Shown piece after piece: positions 1 to 11,460 of a DNA stretch of 64,000 nt. Both the position numbers and the translations under genes were made by a program. The notes under the pieces were generated by a model. That model did no database searches. It had not been told where the DNA came from and saw nothing but the letters and a program-made list of their open reading frames with translations. Source of the DNA: Ursus arctos (lineage: Eukaryota; Chordata; Mammalia; Carnivora; Ursidae); the NCBI RefSeq assembly GCF_023065955.2, contig NW_026622974.1:25637718-25701717 (forward strand), in the 5' to 3' direction. Numbering within the stretch: the stretch's first letter is position 1; the number at the start of each line of letters is the position of its first letter.

Positions 1-561
1 ACACTTGGGGTGTTCTGGGGTCCTGTTCTAGAGTCCACTCTCTCTGCCCATTCCCCATACCACCCTGGATAGCTTCCTAAAATACTGCTTTCTGAACTGA
101 AATCCCTACTCATCATCCCGGAGCTCAAGATTCTGCAACATCTGACAGCGTTCAGCCTGTGTCCTAGCCACACACCTCAGCCTCCTTTGTGGTTCTGCCT
201 TTGCTGGAAAGTAATTCCTCAGCACCCAGCTAGAAAGCAACCTTTGCTCACTACACTTGGCTGCATTGATATCCAGATTGCCTGTAACATGCTGAGCCAC
301 AGACACTGCTCTCTAATTGCCTTATTTTTTCGAATGGATTGCTTATTTTAATTAATGAGTAACTAATGAATTCAGTGGGCAAGAAGCATGGAATGTTTTT
401 AGTCAAGGGATGAGGGGGGCAGGGAGCAAGGCGTCATGTGTACAAGGGACAGGGGTGGTGGTATAAGGGGGGACAGGAGGGACAAGAATTTTTGAACTTG
501 GGTCTTTAGGACTGCATAAGTGATAGTCTTAGGGGAGAGTTTACCCCTGATTTGAAGAGGT
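1..561. other. No gene or repeat recognised
   Basis: Mixed-composition DNA without a credible open frame or known repeat signature. A purine-rich, G-rich stretch lies at about 410-480. Confidence 0.5.
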
Positions 562-568
562 ATGTGTA

Positions 569-599
<31 letters not shown>

Positions 600-612
600 C
601 TGTGTGTGTATT
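562..612. repeat. (TG)n microsatellite
   Basis: Alternating TG dinucleotides with a few interruptions. The Val/Cys-rich open frame across it is a low-complexity artefact. Confidence 0.95.
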
Positions 613-711
613 TGTTCACAGAGAAGGACATTTATGGAGAAGGGGAGATTTATGGAGAATTATATGAAGATCATACAATTTGTGTATAATCTTTTATTAA
701 CTGAATTTTTT

Positions 712-746
712 TTCTTTTTCTGTTTTTTTAAAGCTTGTATTTATTT

Positions 747-788
<42 letters not shown>

Positions 789-936
789 AAGCAGGGGGAG
801 AGAGAGGTGGAGAGGGAGAAGCAGACTCCCCCACTGAGCAAGGAGCCTGATGTGGGACTCGATCCCAGGACCCTGAGATCATGACCTGAGCTGAAGTTAG
901 ACGCTTAACCCACTGAGCCACCCAGGTGCCGCTCAA
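712..936 (-). mobile_element. CAN-SINE (tRNA-Lys derived)
   Basis: On the minus strand the tRNA-like head (ggcacctgggtggctcag) lies at the right end and the T/A-rich tail at the left, with an expanded (GA)n block at 751-786. A 13-bp target duplication (aactgaatttttt) flanks it at 699-711 and 937-949. It is inserted at the 3' end of an older antisense L1. Confidence 0.93.
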
Positions 937-1660
937 AACTGAATTTTTTATTGAGAAAATTGTAGATTCACATCTGGATAGAAGCAATAATACAGAGAGA
1001 ATCCATATACCCTTTATGCCGCTTCCCTCACTGGTCATATCTTGCAGAGCTATACTCCAGTAGCAAAACTAAGATATTGGCATTGATTCAAACCACCAGT
1101 CTTCTTCAGATTTCTCTGGTTTAATGTGCCCTCACTTTTGTGTATATGTCTATGCAAGTTTATCAGATGTGTAGGTTTGAGTACCCGTGGCCACAGTCAA
1201 GACACGGAACAGTTCCACCAGCACAAGGACCTGCCCGTTGCCCTTTTGGAGCCACCCGCACTCCATTCCTCCAGCTTTACCCTGGCAGCCACTCATCCTC
1301 CATGCCTAAATTTCATCGTTTAAAAAATGTCACTTCAATGGGAGCATGCAGCATGCAACCTTCCAGGATTGGCTTTTTTCACTTAGCTTAAGTCTCTAGA
1401 GATTTATCCCAGCTGTACAGGTCAGTGGTTCCTTTTTCTTGCTCAGTAGTATCCCATGCTACGGATGCATCAGTCTGTGCAAGCTTTCACCTACTGAAGG
1501 ATATCTGGGCGGATCCCAGTTTGGGGCTGTTACTAATAAGCTGCGATGAGCATTCGGATACAGGTCTTTCTGTGAATATAAGTTTTATTTCTCTGGGATA
1601 AATGCCCAAGAATGCGATTGTTAAGTCATTTGGTAGTTGCATGTTTTGTTTAACCTTTTA
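937..1660 (-). mobile_element. L1M fragment, 3' end, antisense
   Basis: Read on the minus strand this gives the end of ORF2 (a decayed 'SAIKK'-like region near 1430-1460) followed by the typical old-L1 3' UTR with 'gtgtagattcacatct'-type sequence near 960-990. It is heavily diverged and 5' truncated. The SINE at 712-936 sits at its 3' end, so L1 sequence probably continues left to about 690. Confidence 0.75.
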
Positions 1661-1829
1661 AGCTCATAATTTAAAATTGTTTTTCTACTCCACGTATTTG
1701 TATTATGATGCAAAGCGCAGTTGCCTGCTCAGTTATAGCTCTGATATTAATACCTGAATAAACCATCTTTTCTTAGTCTTTTTGCCTTAAGACAAACTTA
1801 AAACTCATATCTCATTTTATACTTACAGC

Positions 1830-1955
1830 ACGTCTATAAGCTCAGTGGCATTTTACAGGAAACCGAGACACAGAGACGTTAAGTAACTTGGGCCACATAG
1901 AGAATTAATAGCATGGTCTGAAGCAAATCCCAAGACCCCTAAAGTAGAATTTTTT
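1830..1955 (-). repeat. MIR fragment
   Basis: Contains the antisense MIR core: 'ttttacaggaaaccgagaca' followed by 'gttaagtaacttgggccaca'. Diverged, with no ends visible. Confidence 0.65.
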
Positions 1956-2479
1956 AAACTATATGTGGTGACACATTAATAGGTCATGAAATCAACTCAG
2001 TCAGTCACAACTGGAATGTTTTTATAAAGAAAGAGACTAGACTAGAATACAAAATATCACAGTGCATTGCACATAGTAAGAATATGTACTGTGCAATTTA
2101 TAAATAAATTTATAAATAGATGTATTGTGCAACTTATATATAAATTGGATGATAGTTAAAAATGCTTTCCTTACAGCTTAGTTGTTTCCATTAAACCCTG
2201 TATAATTCCCTTATATTATTCCTGTGCCTTACAAGGACATATGAAAAATCTAATTAGTCTAGAAGTTTAACAGATAATTCTTGGTTAATATTGGTGTGAA
2301 GGTAGGTTTGAAAGGAAATCTCTTATCTATAGGAATTTGTCAAAATGTTTTTGTCACTTTATGGAACTTTATTTTCTTCATCACTTGAGGCAAACCTCAT
2401 ATATTAACCCTTCCAGACTATAGGAAAAAAGGGAAGACTACCCAACTCATTTGATAAAATAAACTTTGATTTTAAAAAA

Positions 2480-2610
2480 AACCTTCTAAAGGTAGTACAA
2501 GAAGTTAGAAATGAGAGGACTTCCCTAAGGCCACACATTCAGAAACAGCTGGAGCCAAGGCCCAACTCCAAATTTTCTGACGCCTAATAATACGCTTTCC
2601 CTGAAATTGT
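2480..2610 (-). repeat. MIR fragment (weak)
   Basis: 'cttccctaaggccacacatt' followed by 'agctggagccaaggcccaac' resembles the antisense MIR core ('cccaaggtcacacagc...'). Confidence 0.5.
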
Positions 2611-3329
2611 ACCCTCATTCTCTGGGTAAGATTCTAAGTAGCATATGGCATTTAGGATGATTTTGTTACGGACAGTCTTTATATGCCAGGGCTTTTATGC
2701 AGGGATCATTGAAGCTGCAACAAGAAGGACCAGGAAAGAAACACTGACTCTCTGCAGATGCTGGAAGGGCTGCCATGTGAGAAAGGGAGAAAATGTTTCT
2801 ATCTTACAACACAAGGCAGAATTAGGATCAGATTTTGGCATTTAGAAGGAGGGAAACTTGTTCATCCCAAGGAAAATATTTCTAGGTAAGCTGCTCAGGA
2901 ACAAAATAACTGCCTACCATGGTCTTGAACTATCCAAATAAAGAAGTACTCATTATCCCACCAGAAAACTATCTATTTGAGCTCCTGGAGACAAATTCTT
3001 CGAGTGGACCAAATGTTCTTTAAGGTCTTTTTCCAAATCCAAGTTCCTAGGAATCTACTGCTAAATGACTTTCTCCCCTGTTAGTCATTTATCTCTGCAA
3101 ATTCGACCCACGCACCATATTTCCTTGCAATCTGTTTAGAATTAAAGAAATGATTTCTAATTGAAACCTTAACTACCATGATTTTATTTCAAGTAGACAT
3201 AATTTATAAAAAAACTGAGCTTAAGGGATATGCATTTTTTCTCAAAGTTTTTTGAATTGGGTCATAAATCAATTAACTCATATTGCGGAGTAGAACAGAA
3301 TGGGATGAAATGTGAAATTCAGTGTTATC

Positions 3330-3510
3330 AATGTGAAATGGAGACTTGCCTGATCATAATCCCCAAGAAGTAGGTAGGGACTGATACTACTCAATTGGAA
3401 ATTCTGACAGAGAGAGGAAAACTGATTTGCTCAAGGTCATGGAGCTAATAAAGGATCACACAGCTAAGATATGGTCACACAGCTAACAAGCCCTGCAATT
3501 GCTAATGCTC
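3330..3510 (-). repeat. MIR fragment
   Basis: 'gaggaaaactgatttgctca' then 'aggtcatggagctaataaag' matches the antisense MIR core. The 'cacacagctaa' motif occurs twice (about 3457 and 3477), suggesting a small internal duplication. Confidence 0.6.
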
Positions 3511-4917
3511 TTTGGTGACTCCTTGAATAAACATTAAACTTTCCACGGGAGAATATGCATGAAGAGAAACATCTGACTTCCAACAAGAGCATTTTCAAGG
3601 GGTTATAAGTCCAATTTTGAGCTCTTATTTACACAATAAAACTCATTATCCCCTACTTTGCTTACAATATGTTATTTAAAAGAATAGAAGATTCTGCCTC
3701 CTTTCATGGGGTTTCTTTTCCTCAGGAACAAAAAGGAGGTTCCTTTACAGACAATTCTATCCTGAAGGCAAAACATTCTAAATCATAAGATTTTACCTTT
3801 TGGTCTTACATTTCAAACCCCTCTACAAAAGATGTTGAAGTTCATGTCAAGTACCATCAGGAAAAAATGTGACTATAACTAAGATGTTAAAGCAGTAATT
3901 TAATGCCTCCCCTTTTACACTGTAGTGTCAACTAGGCAATTCTTATATTTCCTATGCTCTCACATGATTTCCACCTTAACTTACTGTACTTGAGATCAAG
4001 GTCCTGTCCACTGCACCAGAGAGGAGTGGATGTTGGCTCCGATGGCTGGCACATGTTGTTCATAACATCTCTGGACCTATGGTAATGAGAAAAGGTTTGG
4101 TTAGCTTTTGATTTAGAAAATTCTAGAGGCTTGAACAGGTATAGGATGGAAAAGTTGGTAATGTGAGAGTAGAGGCTATACCCAAGGGAATGACGTAATA
4201 AGAGAATGGGCTGGCCAGGTTGTGGTGAGAACTATATTTTCTTCTCTTGGATGGACTCCTCATTCTGCTGCTTGCTGAATGGACCCTTGGACATTTTAAA
4301 AAGGGCACAATTGAAGAGGAAGATGGCAAGAAGGAGGAGCCAACCTAAACATCAAGCCTCTGCTACTGCTACTGTGTGAACCTGCCTCCCTAGTAAACTA
4401 ACTGCCGCATTGCAGGTCTGGGCTTCTGAATATTCCTTGCAACCCTACAGAGCATTCTGAGCAATTTTCAGAAATTGTTCTTTGGGGCTTAAGTTTGGTG
4501 AGAGGTTTAAGAAACCCCACATGTTGCCAGCAATCCCATGAAGCTACTAAGACAGATTCTAATTGGCATAGTTTACTAAGAACTGAATTCAAGAGATCAT
4601 TGCTAAGGGGAACTTTGCTCTTAAGGTTGCAGCAAGTTGATCATGCTACAACTATAAGAAACAGGGTGGGTTTTACTTGTTGGGGTGGAGGGGTAGCTTA
4701 GCTCTTTTGCTCTTCTTGCCCCTCCAGGTGAAGTTCTAGCAGCAATTTCCTGGTCTCACTCTTTAGAGGAGGAATTTTGGTAATTAAAGAAGTGAAAGAA
4801 GATGCTTATATTAAATTCTTTGTCTTTACCCAGAAATTTCATATAATTTCTTAAAGTTCCATTTAACTTTTAAACATTCTTGATCATTTTTATCATCTCT
4901 TCTCTGTTTTATTCTGT
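3511..4917. other. Unique DNA, no gene seen
   Basis: About 1.4 kb without recognisable repeats or an open frame longer than about 70 codons. The two short overlapping opposite-strand frames at about 4400-4700 have no supporting features. Confidence 0.45.
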
Positions 4918-5488
4918 TATTTTTTTAAAGTTGCAATTTTAAAATTATAGATTCACATACAGTTGTAAGAAATAATACAGTGAGACCCCCAGTTTCCTCC
5001 AATGATAGCATCTTGCAGAATTATAGCACAATATCATAACAGGATATTGACGTCGATACTGTCAAGATACAGAACACTTCCGTCACCACAAAAGACCGCT
5101 CGGATTGCCCTTTAGAAGCCATATCCACTTCCTTACCATCTCATCTCCTCCCTGTCCCCTGGAAAACACTACTCTTCTCTCCATTTCTGTCATTTTGTCA
5201 TTTTCAAGAATTTTACATAAATGGAATCATATGTTATGTACACTTGTGGATTGGTTTTTTTCACTCTATAATTCTCTGAGAATTCACCCAGGTTGTTGCA
5301 TGTATTAGCAGTTCATTTGTTTTTACTGCTGAGTAGTATTCCATGATTTGGATATACCAAGGTTTGTTTACCCATCCACCTGTTTCGGAAAGACATCTGG
5401 ACTTACTCTAGGTTTTGGTTATCATGAATAAATCTGCTATGAACATTTATGGGCAAGCTTTTGTATGAGCCTAAGTTGTGTCTTCTAT
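4918..5488 (-). mobile_element. L1M fragment, 3' end, antisense
   Basis: Same kind of old-L1 3' UTR and ORF2 end as at 937-1660, again antisense: 'attcacatacagttgtaaga' near 4950, 'gatacagaacacttccgtca' near 5070, 'ctgagtagtattccatgatt' near 5330. The two copies are diverged from each other. Confidence 0.75.
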
Positions 5489-6016
5489 TTTTTTTTTTTT
5501 TTTTGGTCAGTTTTGCTATAGGTTTGTCAATTTTATTGATCTTTTCAAGCTCTTTGATACATTTACTTTCTCTATTACTTTTCCGTTTTCAATTTCAGTG
5601 ATATCTGCTTTACCTTTAATTTTTCCTTTCTTCTCCTTGCTTTCCTTTTTTTTACTAGTTTCTTGAGGTGAGAGTTTAAAGGATTGATTTGATACTTTTG
5701 TTCTTTATAATATCTTCACTTAGTGCTGTAAACTTCCTTTTACACATGGTTCTAGTTATGTCATACATCTTTTGATATTTGTGTTTTCATTTTCCTACAA
5801 TGTATTTTTAAAAAATATTCCCTTGAGACTTCCTTTTTTACTCATGGATTATTTAGAAATATGTTGATTGCTTTCCAAGTGCTTGGAGATTCTTTTATCT
5901 TTTTGTTATTGATTTCTAGATTGATTCCATTGTGTTTGGAGAACACACTCTATACTATTTCAATCATTTTAAATTTGTTGGCGATTTTTATGGCTCCAGG
6001 ATATGGTCTGTATTAG

Positions 6017-6070
<54 letters not shown>

Positions 6071-6140
6071 AGATATATAGTCTATATTAACCTATGTTCC
6101 GTGAGCACTTGAAAATATGTATTCTGCTGTTGTTGACTGT
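5489..6140 (-). mobile_element. L1 ORF2 fragment (endonuclease end and linker), antisense
   Basis: On the minus strand this encodes a decayed stretch from the end of the L1 endonuclease domain (the 'SDHN'-type motif corresponds to about 5910-5940) into the linker before the reverse transcriptase. A T-run at 5488-5505 marks its left border and a CT/AT simple repeat interrupts it at 6018-6080. It lies directly left of a plus-strand L1 that begins in the RT, so the pair could be one 5'-inverted (twin-primed) insertion or two separate fragments. Confidence 0.7.
6018..6080. repeat. (CT)n-(AT)n-(AGATAT)n simple repeat
   Basis: Compound repeat inside the antisense L1 fragment. Confidence 0.9.
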
Positions 6141-6281
6141 AGTGCTCTGTAAAGGTTGTGTTCTCCAAACCACAACCAATAATAGATGGAAAGGATCATT
6201 TACCACCATCAAGTGTGATTTATTCCAGGGATGCAAGAATAGTTCAATATCTGCAAATCAATCAATGTGATACAACACATT

Positions 6282-6878
6282 TGTTGGGGTTAATGTAGAG
6301 CATGAAATCAGCCATAATACCTGGCTTGCTAAATCTAACACAGAGGCCACTGGGGGTGAGGGAAGATTTCAGAGAAGGGCTAGGCCTTTGGAATGCTGAG
6401 GCCTTCAGGACCACTCTACCGTAGGAAAGCCCCCAGGGAGTTGCCTTCGAGGAAGCTTTCTTAGCCCAAACCACAGCCCTGGGATCTAAGAGTTGTATGC
6501 ATTGTCCCCTAGGCTATGTTTAGCAGAACTTGTAGAACACACTGATTAGCTTGTTGTATCTTTCCTGTAAACAGCTCCTCCCAGTTCCAGTAAGACCACT
6601 TGTCACACACCATGTGCTTGAGAAACAGTGATAAGGATTTGTGATTATCCTGAAGGACCAATAAAAGTGGGAGCAAAGAAGAGCAAAGGGTCTTCATCTC
6701 TGAGCGCTGATCCCTCCTTGGCTTCTCCTCTCTTTCACAGCAAAGTTTGCAGTAATCTTTCATCCGTACAGGGAGTGCTGGCCATTCCCGGCAAGTGATG
6801 ACCCCGACGTTACTTTTTGTTTCTTTAAAGTGGCAGCAAGTAGTTCTTAAGACAGTTGCGCTGTGTAGATGTGCTTCA
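6282..6878. mobile_element. Solo LTR of an endogenous retrovirus
   Basis: A 597-bp block starts TG and ends CA and interrupts the L1 ORF2 homology exactly. The flanks carry a 5-bp duplication, acatt, at 6277-6281 and 6879-6883. L1 homology resumes directly afterwards, and removing the block plus one duplication restores it approximately. An AATAAA at 6660-6665 fits a plus-strand reading, but orientation is not settled. No gag, pol or env sequence is present, so it is a solo LTR. Family and class not identified. Confidence 0.75.
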
Positions 6879-7058
6879 ACATTAGGATAAAAATCATGTC
6901 CAGAGATGCAAAAAAACCATTTGACCAGATTTGGCATGCATTCATGACAAAAACTCTCAATAAAGTGGGTTTAGATGGGATATACCTCAACATAGTAAAA
7001 GCCATGTATTACAAACCCATGGATAACATCAGCCTTGATGGGGGAAAACCATGAGATT

Positions 7059-7248
7059 TTCTTTTTTAAGATTTTATTTATTTATTTGAGAGATAGAGAG
7101 ATAGAGAGAGCATGAGCTAGGGCAGGAAGAGGGAGAAGCAGGCTCCCTGCAGAGCAGGGAGTGCAATGTGGGGTTCCATCTCAGGGCCCCAGGATCATGA
7201 CCTGAGCAGAAGGCAGACGCTTAACCAACTGAGCCAGCTAGGTGCCCC
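7059..7248 (-). mobile_element. CAN-SINE
   Basis: Minus-strand SINE with (TTTA)n tail side at left and tRNA-like head at right ('gagccagctaggtgcccc'). A 12-bp target duplication aaccatgagatt lies at 7047-7058 and 7249-7260. It sits inside the plus-strand L1 ORF2 relic. Confidence 0.95.
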
Positions 7249-8005
7249 AACCATGAGATTATTTTGCTAAGATGAGGAAAAAGACAAGGATGTCCACTAT
7301 TACCACTTTCATTCAGCATAGTTTTGGAGGTTTTAGCTATAGCAATCAGACAAGAAAACGAAGTAAAAGGCATCCAAATTGGCTGTCCCTATTTGCAAGT
7401 GACATACATAGAAAACCTTAAAGGCTCCACCAAAAAACTCTTAGAATTAATAAAAGAATTCTATAAAGTTTGTAGGATATAAAACTAATATACAAAAATA
7501 TGTTACATTTCTATACACCAATAATGAAGTAACAGAAAAAGAAATTAAGAAAACAATTCCATTTATAAGGGCACCAAAAAGAATAAAATACGTAGGAATA
7601 AATTAAAACAAGGAGATGAAAGATCTGTAGTCTAAAAGCTATAAGACAATGATGAAAGAAATTGAAGATGACACAAACAAATGGGAAGCTATGCCATGCA
7701 CATGGACTGGAAGAATTAATATTGTTAAAATGTTCATACTACCCAAAGCAATCTGTAGATTCAGTGCAATCATTATCAAAATTCCAATGGCATTTTTCAC
7801 AGAACTAGAGCAAATAATCCTAAAATTTGTATGGAACCACAAAAGACCCCAAATAGCCAAAGCAATCTTGAGAAAAAACAAAGTTTGAGGCATCACAAGC
7901 TCAGATTTCAGGATATACTACAAAGCTATAATGATCAAAACACCAAGGTACTGGCACAAAAATACACATAGATAATAGAAAAGAGAGCCCAGGCATAAAC
8001 CCAGT

Positions 8006-9045
8006 AATAAGTATTTAGACCATTTACACGTATAGTAATTATTATAGGTAGATAATTTTTACAATTGATACATAAACATTTAAGATTTTTAGTTCTTAGT
8101 GGACTACACTCTTTTCTCTTACCATGTTTCTCTTCATTTCTAATAATTTTCTTTGCTCAGATGTCTGCTTTATCTTAACGAATAAAGCTACTTCTGCTTT
8201 CCTTGATTAATGTTTGTATAATATATATCCTCCCACCTTTAGTTTCAACCTGACTATATTGTTATATTTGAAATTTCATGTAGATAGCACATAACTGAGT
8301 CATGTTTTTAAATCCACTCTGCCAATTTCTTTTAATTGGTGTATTTAGACAGTTTATATTTTATGTAATTATTATGTCAGGATTTATCATTTTAATATTT
8401 TTTCTCTTTAATTTCTCTGTTTTATTTCCCCCTCCTTCCTGTGGGTTATTTAAACATAATTTAAAATTCCGTTTTGATTTATCTATAGTGCTTTTGGTTT
8501 CTACTGATACCACAGGTGGGGGAGTTGTTACTGGATAACTGAGATGAAAGTGGATCCTTACTTAGCCTAGTAGGGATGTTTGGATGTCTTATAATAATAG
8601 TAGAAATGTAGACGTCTAGGCTCCCAACTTGGCTTTTGCTAGCATTGTGGGAGTGAGGCCATATTTTTTCCTGTTGTGTTTGACAGGAATAGCACAGTTA
8701 TTATCAAAAAGTTTTCTGCCTTCCTAGGCTTCCCCTTTATTGGCTTTTTGCTGGAGAGAGCAGGCTTTTGCTGGAGCTCCCCCCTTTCCCCTGCCCCATA
8801 CTCACTGGCATTTCTGGGTGCTAGATTCTTTAGCTCCAAAACTGGGATACATGAGGCAAAAAGAAAACCCAGGGAGCTTACCACCATATCAATCCTAGGT
8901 TCCCGAGGTTCCTAGACAGTCTGCCTTCTTCTCTCTACTTTTCATGGTCTTATGTTTGTTTTATACAATGACCAAGGTTTTAGTTGTAATTAGAGGATGG
9001 AATAGGGAAAAGTATGTCTATCCCATCTTCCTGGAAGTCCATTCT
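8006..9045 (-). mobile_element. Antisense L1, endonuclease start and probable 5' UTR
   Basis: On the minus strand 8110-8400 encodes a decayed start of the L1 endonuclease domain (QETHF-type stretch near 8260-8290). The stretch 8500-9045 resembles an antisense L1 5' UTR and ends with 'tcccatcttcctggaagtcc', which is the complement of a typical L1 5' start. 'gtatttagac' followed by a related sequence occurs twice (8011 and 8342), so two L1 pieces may be joined here. The 5' UTR part is inference. Confidence 0.55.
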
Positions 9046-9680
9046 TCAATGTTTTAAAAAATATACTATTACATGATTACCTTGTAATTATATCTTATCT
9101 TGTATTTGAAATTCTTGGAGGGCTAAATCTCTTTTTTCCCCTGGGGACTTTCACTCATTGCCATTTTTTCCCTTATGCTTCCCTTACGGGTGACCTGATT
9201 TAAGCTGAGGCTTGGACTTACAATGAAGATGTTTATCTTCTTAGAGAATTTTCTTTTGCTTTTACTAGATGCCCAGATATGCTACCTGGGATCACTTTAC
9301 ATTCACCTAGTCTGTAATTTAATTTGGTTTAATTTAGCTTCAGTTTCACCTCTTCCTCACCGCCTCTGTCTCAGGTTTAGTCTCCTGATTGGAGTACCAA
9401 TATAGGCATCTTTCCTTCTTACCCTTTTTTTTTTTTTGTATACAAACCTATAAAACCTGCTGTCCTTCCTCCCATGTATCTAAGTGTGTTTGTACATATG
9501 CATATTGATCAGTGCTCAGATTTTAGTTCATGGGTTCTTTTTAGAGGTTGAGAACCATCTTGCAGAATTTTCTTACTTTCTTTGAGCCTAGAAAGTCAAT
9601 AAAATTATGTTTTATGAGATCCAGTTCTTTGTAGAAAAAGAGTTGTACTGCCAGAAGCTGAAGCTATATTTTTTACCTTT
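9046..9680. other. Unassigned AT-rich DNA
   Basis: No gene or repeat confidently recognised. A short T-run occurs at 9426-9437. Confidence 0.4.
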
Positions 9681-9713
9681 TCAAACAAACAAACAAACAA
9701 ACAAACAAACAAC
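9681..9713. repeat. (CAAA)n microsatellite
   Basis: About seven tandem CAAA units. Confidence 0.95.
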
Positions 9714-10020
9714 ACCCAGTCACATTTATTCTCAAAAGGCCATTGAGAAAATCTCATAACATTAGAGCTGCTTTTCCCAAACTATATTCTATGGAAATTT
9801 AATATCATTGACGTAAATGGTAATAGGTCTTCCTCAAAAAAAGTTTAAATGTTCATGGTAAAAAATTGGAGTAAATCATGTATACTGTATCTTCTGCTGT
9901 TAGGAATACATAGCACATATTAGCATGTTAAAGGTTCCGAGAATTTGTGAAGTAAATAAAACTTTAAAATTGTGATTAACACTGCATTTCCCAAATTACT
10001 TGAATGTGGAATCTCACATC

Positions 10021-10041
10021 TTAATTAATTAATTAATTAAG
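10021..10041. repeat. (TTAA)n short tandem repeat
   Basis: Five tandem TTAA units, self-complementary. Confidence 0.85.
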
Positions 10042-10109
10042 GGGTATTTTTTCACATCCCACAGGACACTAGAGTTCTGTGAGACAGTTTGGTTAGTGCT
10101 GATTTAGAG

Positions 10110-10290
10110 TCTCTGCTTAGAAGCAGTACATTTAGAATGAGAAAATATCGGTTCTAGTCCTGGCTTTGTTGAGCTGTAGGACATTGGGTGAGTGCATAAC
10201 CTGCTTGAACCCATTTCTTTCTTTATAAAGAGGTTGAAGGAAATGGTTTCTAGGGTGTTTTCCAGCTCTGTCATTATCTTCCAATCAACA
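10110..10290 (+). repeat. MIR-type fragment
   Basis: 'ggttctagtcctggctttgt' then a degenerate 'gtgagtgcataacctgcttg', then 'gggtgttttccagctctgtc', follow the MIR/MIR3-type order on the plus strand. Confidence 0.6.
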
Positions 10291-10664
10291 GAGTCACCAA
10301 TGTCTCCTTTATAGTGTAAGGATGAGTGCTTGGGATAGTATTGGAAATGTGTGTTCACTGCTCTCCAGGCTTAAAATGCTCCTCACCTCCCCAGTACTCC
10401 CCTCTCATGCCTTTACACTGTAGAGGACCTGCCTTTATTGGAATTTCTACCGCCTCTTGTATCCAGGTTGAATATTTCTCCTCAGAGCTAGTTTTTGTTT
10501 TTTCAATCACTATCACAACCAGCTAGGCTAATAATGTGAGTGCGATGGGAAGAACCCATGTGTGATTGTACCTTCCCTGCCTGTGTTCATAAGATAGGCA
10601 GATTGACCTTGAACAACAGAAATTTGTTTAGTCCCTGATCTATTTTCCTAGATGTATTGTCTTA

Positions 10665-10872
10665 TTTAAATATATATATTTTTTAGAGATTTCATTTATT
10701 TATTTGAGAGAGACAGAGAGAGAGAGCAAGCATGAGCGGGGAGGGGGGGTGCAGTGGGTGAAGCAGACACCCCGTTGAGCGGGGAGCCTGATGTGGGGCT
10801 CCATCCCAGGACCCCGGGATCATGATCTGAGCCGAAGGCAGACACTTAACTGACTGAGCCACCTAGGGACCC
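10665..10872 (-). mobile_element. CAN-SINE
   Basis: Minus-strand SINE with a complete head at right ('gagccacctagggaccc'). A perfect 16-bp target duplication (tagatgtattgtctta) lies at 10649-10664 and 10873-10888. Confidence 0.95.
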
Positions 10873-10904
10873 TAGATGTATTGTCTTAAGGTGAAAAGAG
10901 CACT

Positions 10905-11090
10905 CATTGAGTCTGGAGGTAGAAGGCTGGGTTTGAGGGCCAGTTGAAGATCTTGGCTCCCCATTTTTGCCTATCTGAGACTCTCAGTTTCCCCTCTCTA
11001 AAGCAGTGGTGATGCTAAATTGCTCCATCTACATTATAAAGCTCTTGTGTGGATCCAGGTGATAATAAATGGGGAACTCTGCTGTGTACT
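10905..11090 (+). repeat. MIR-type fragment (weak)
   Basis: The order 'tctggaggtagaaggctggg', 'gactctcagtttcccctctc', 'agctcttgtgtggatccagg' follows MIR weakly. Confidence 0.4.
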
Positions 11091-11261
11091 ACAGAAGCTT
11101 TGCAAATGGAAGGTGTGTGAGAGGTGAATAACAAGTTTTGTGATTGTGGTTACTTGGAGTTTACAGAAAAATAGGTTGAAACAATAACTAGAGAGGCACA
11201 TGCTGAGGCTATTTATGAAAAGAAAATCCAGGAGATAACAAGGTTTGTAAATTTAATTCTA

Positions 11262-11460
11262 GGGGTGCCTGGGTGGCTCAGTTGGTTTAGCCTTGGACTC
11301 AGTTTCGGCTAGAGTCATGATCTTGGGGTTGTGGGATTGAGCTCTGTGTCAGGCTCCGAATTCAGCAGGGAGTCTGCTCAAGATTTTCTCTCTCCCCCTC
11401 CATCTGGTGTACTCCGTCACACTTTTTCCCTTTAATAAATGAATAAATCTTAAAGAAAAA
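11262..11460 (+). mobile_element. CAN-SINE
   Basis: Plus-strand SINE starting ggggtgcctgggtggctcag and ending in an A-rich AATAAAT-type tail. An imperfect target duplication (ttaattctag versus ttaaattctag) is visible around 11253 and 11461. Body more diverged than the young copies. Confidence 0.9.

Larger units (their letters stand above)
6195..8005 (+). pseudogene. Decayed L1 ORF2 (reverse transcriptase to C-terminal region)
   Basis: The reading resumes L1 ORF2 in the RT domain ('ggatgcaagaatagttcaat' at 6230) and runs through the region before the catalytic FADD-type box (near 7390, damaged) to the C-terminal half (7640-7990). An open remnant at 7649-7888 resembles the post-RT ORF2 segment (residues like LPKAICRF...FFTELEQ...FVWNHKRPQ). 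Stops and frameshifts are frequent. It is split by an LTR at 6282-6878 and a SINE at 7059-7248, both with target duplications, so it predates both. No L1 3' UTR or poly(A) is present; orientation flips at about 8005. Confidence 0.8.

Noticed and set aside
562..837. Open frame with Cys/Val and Glu/Arg runs
   Set aside because: Produced by TG and GA simple repeats.
712..936. tRNA-like A and B box sequence in SINEs as functional tRNA genes
   Set aside because: The cloverleaf is degraded and the units carry SINE bodies, A-rich tails and target duplications; they are retrotransposons.
4030..4700. Possible exon with splice-like borders
   Set aside because: No conserved frame; both strands show only short open frames and no consistent donor/acceptor pair.
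6509..6937. 142-codon minus-strand open frame with several Cys
   Set aside because: It runs across the solo LTR and into L1 sequence, crossing an insertion boundary, so it cannot be an ancestral gene.
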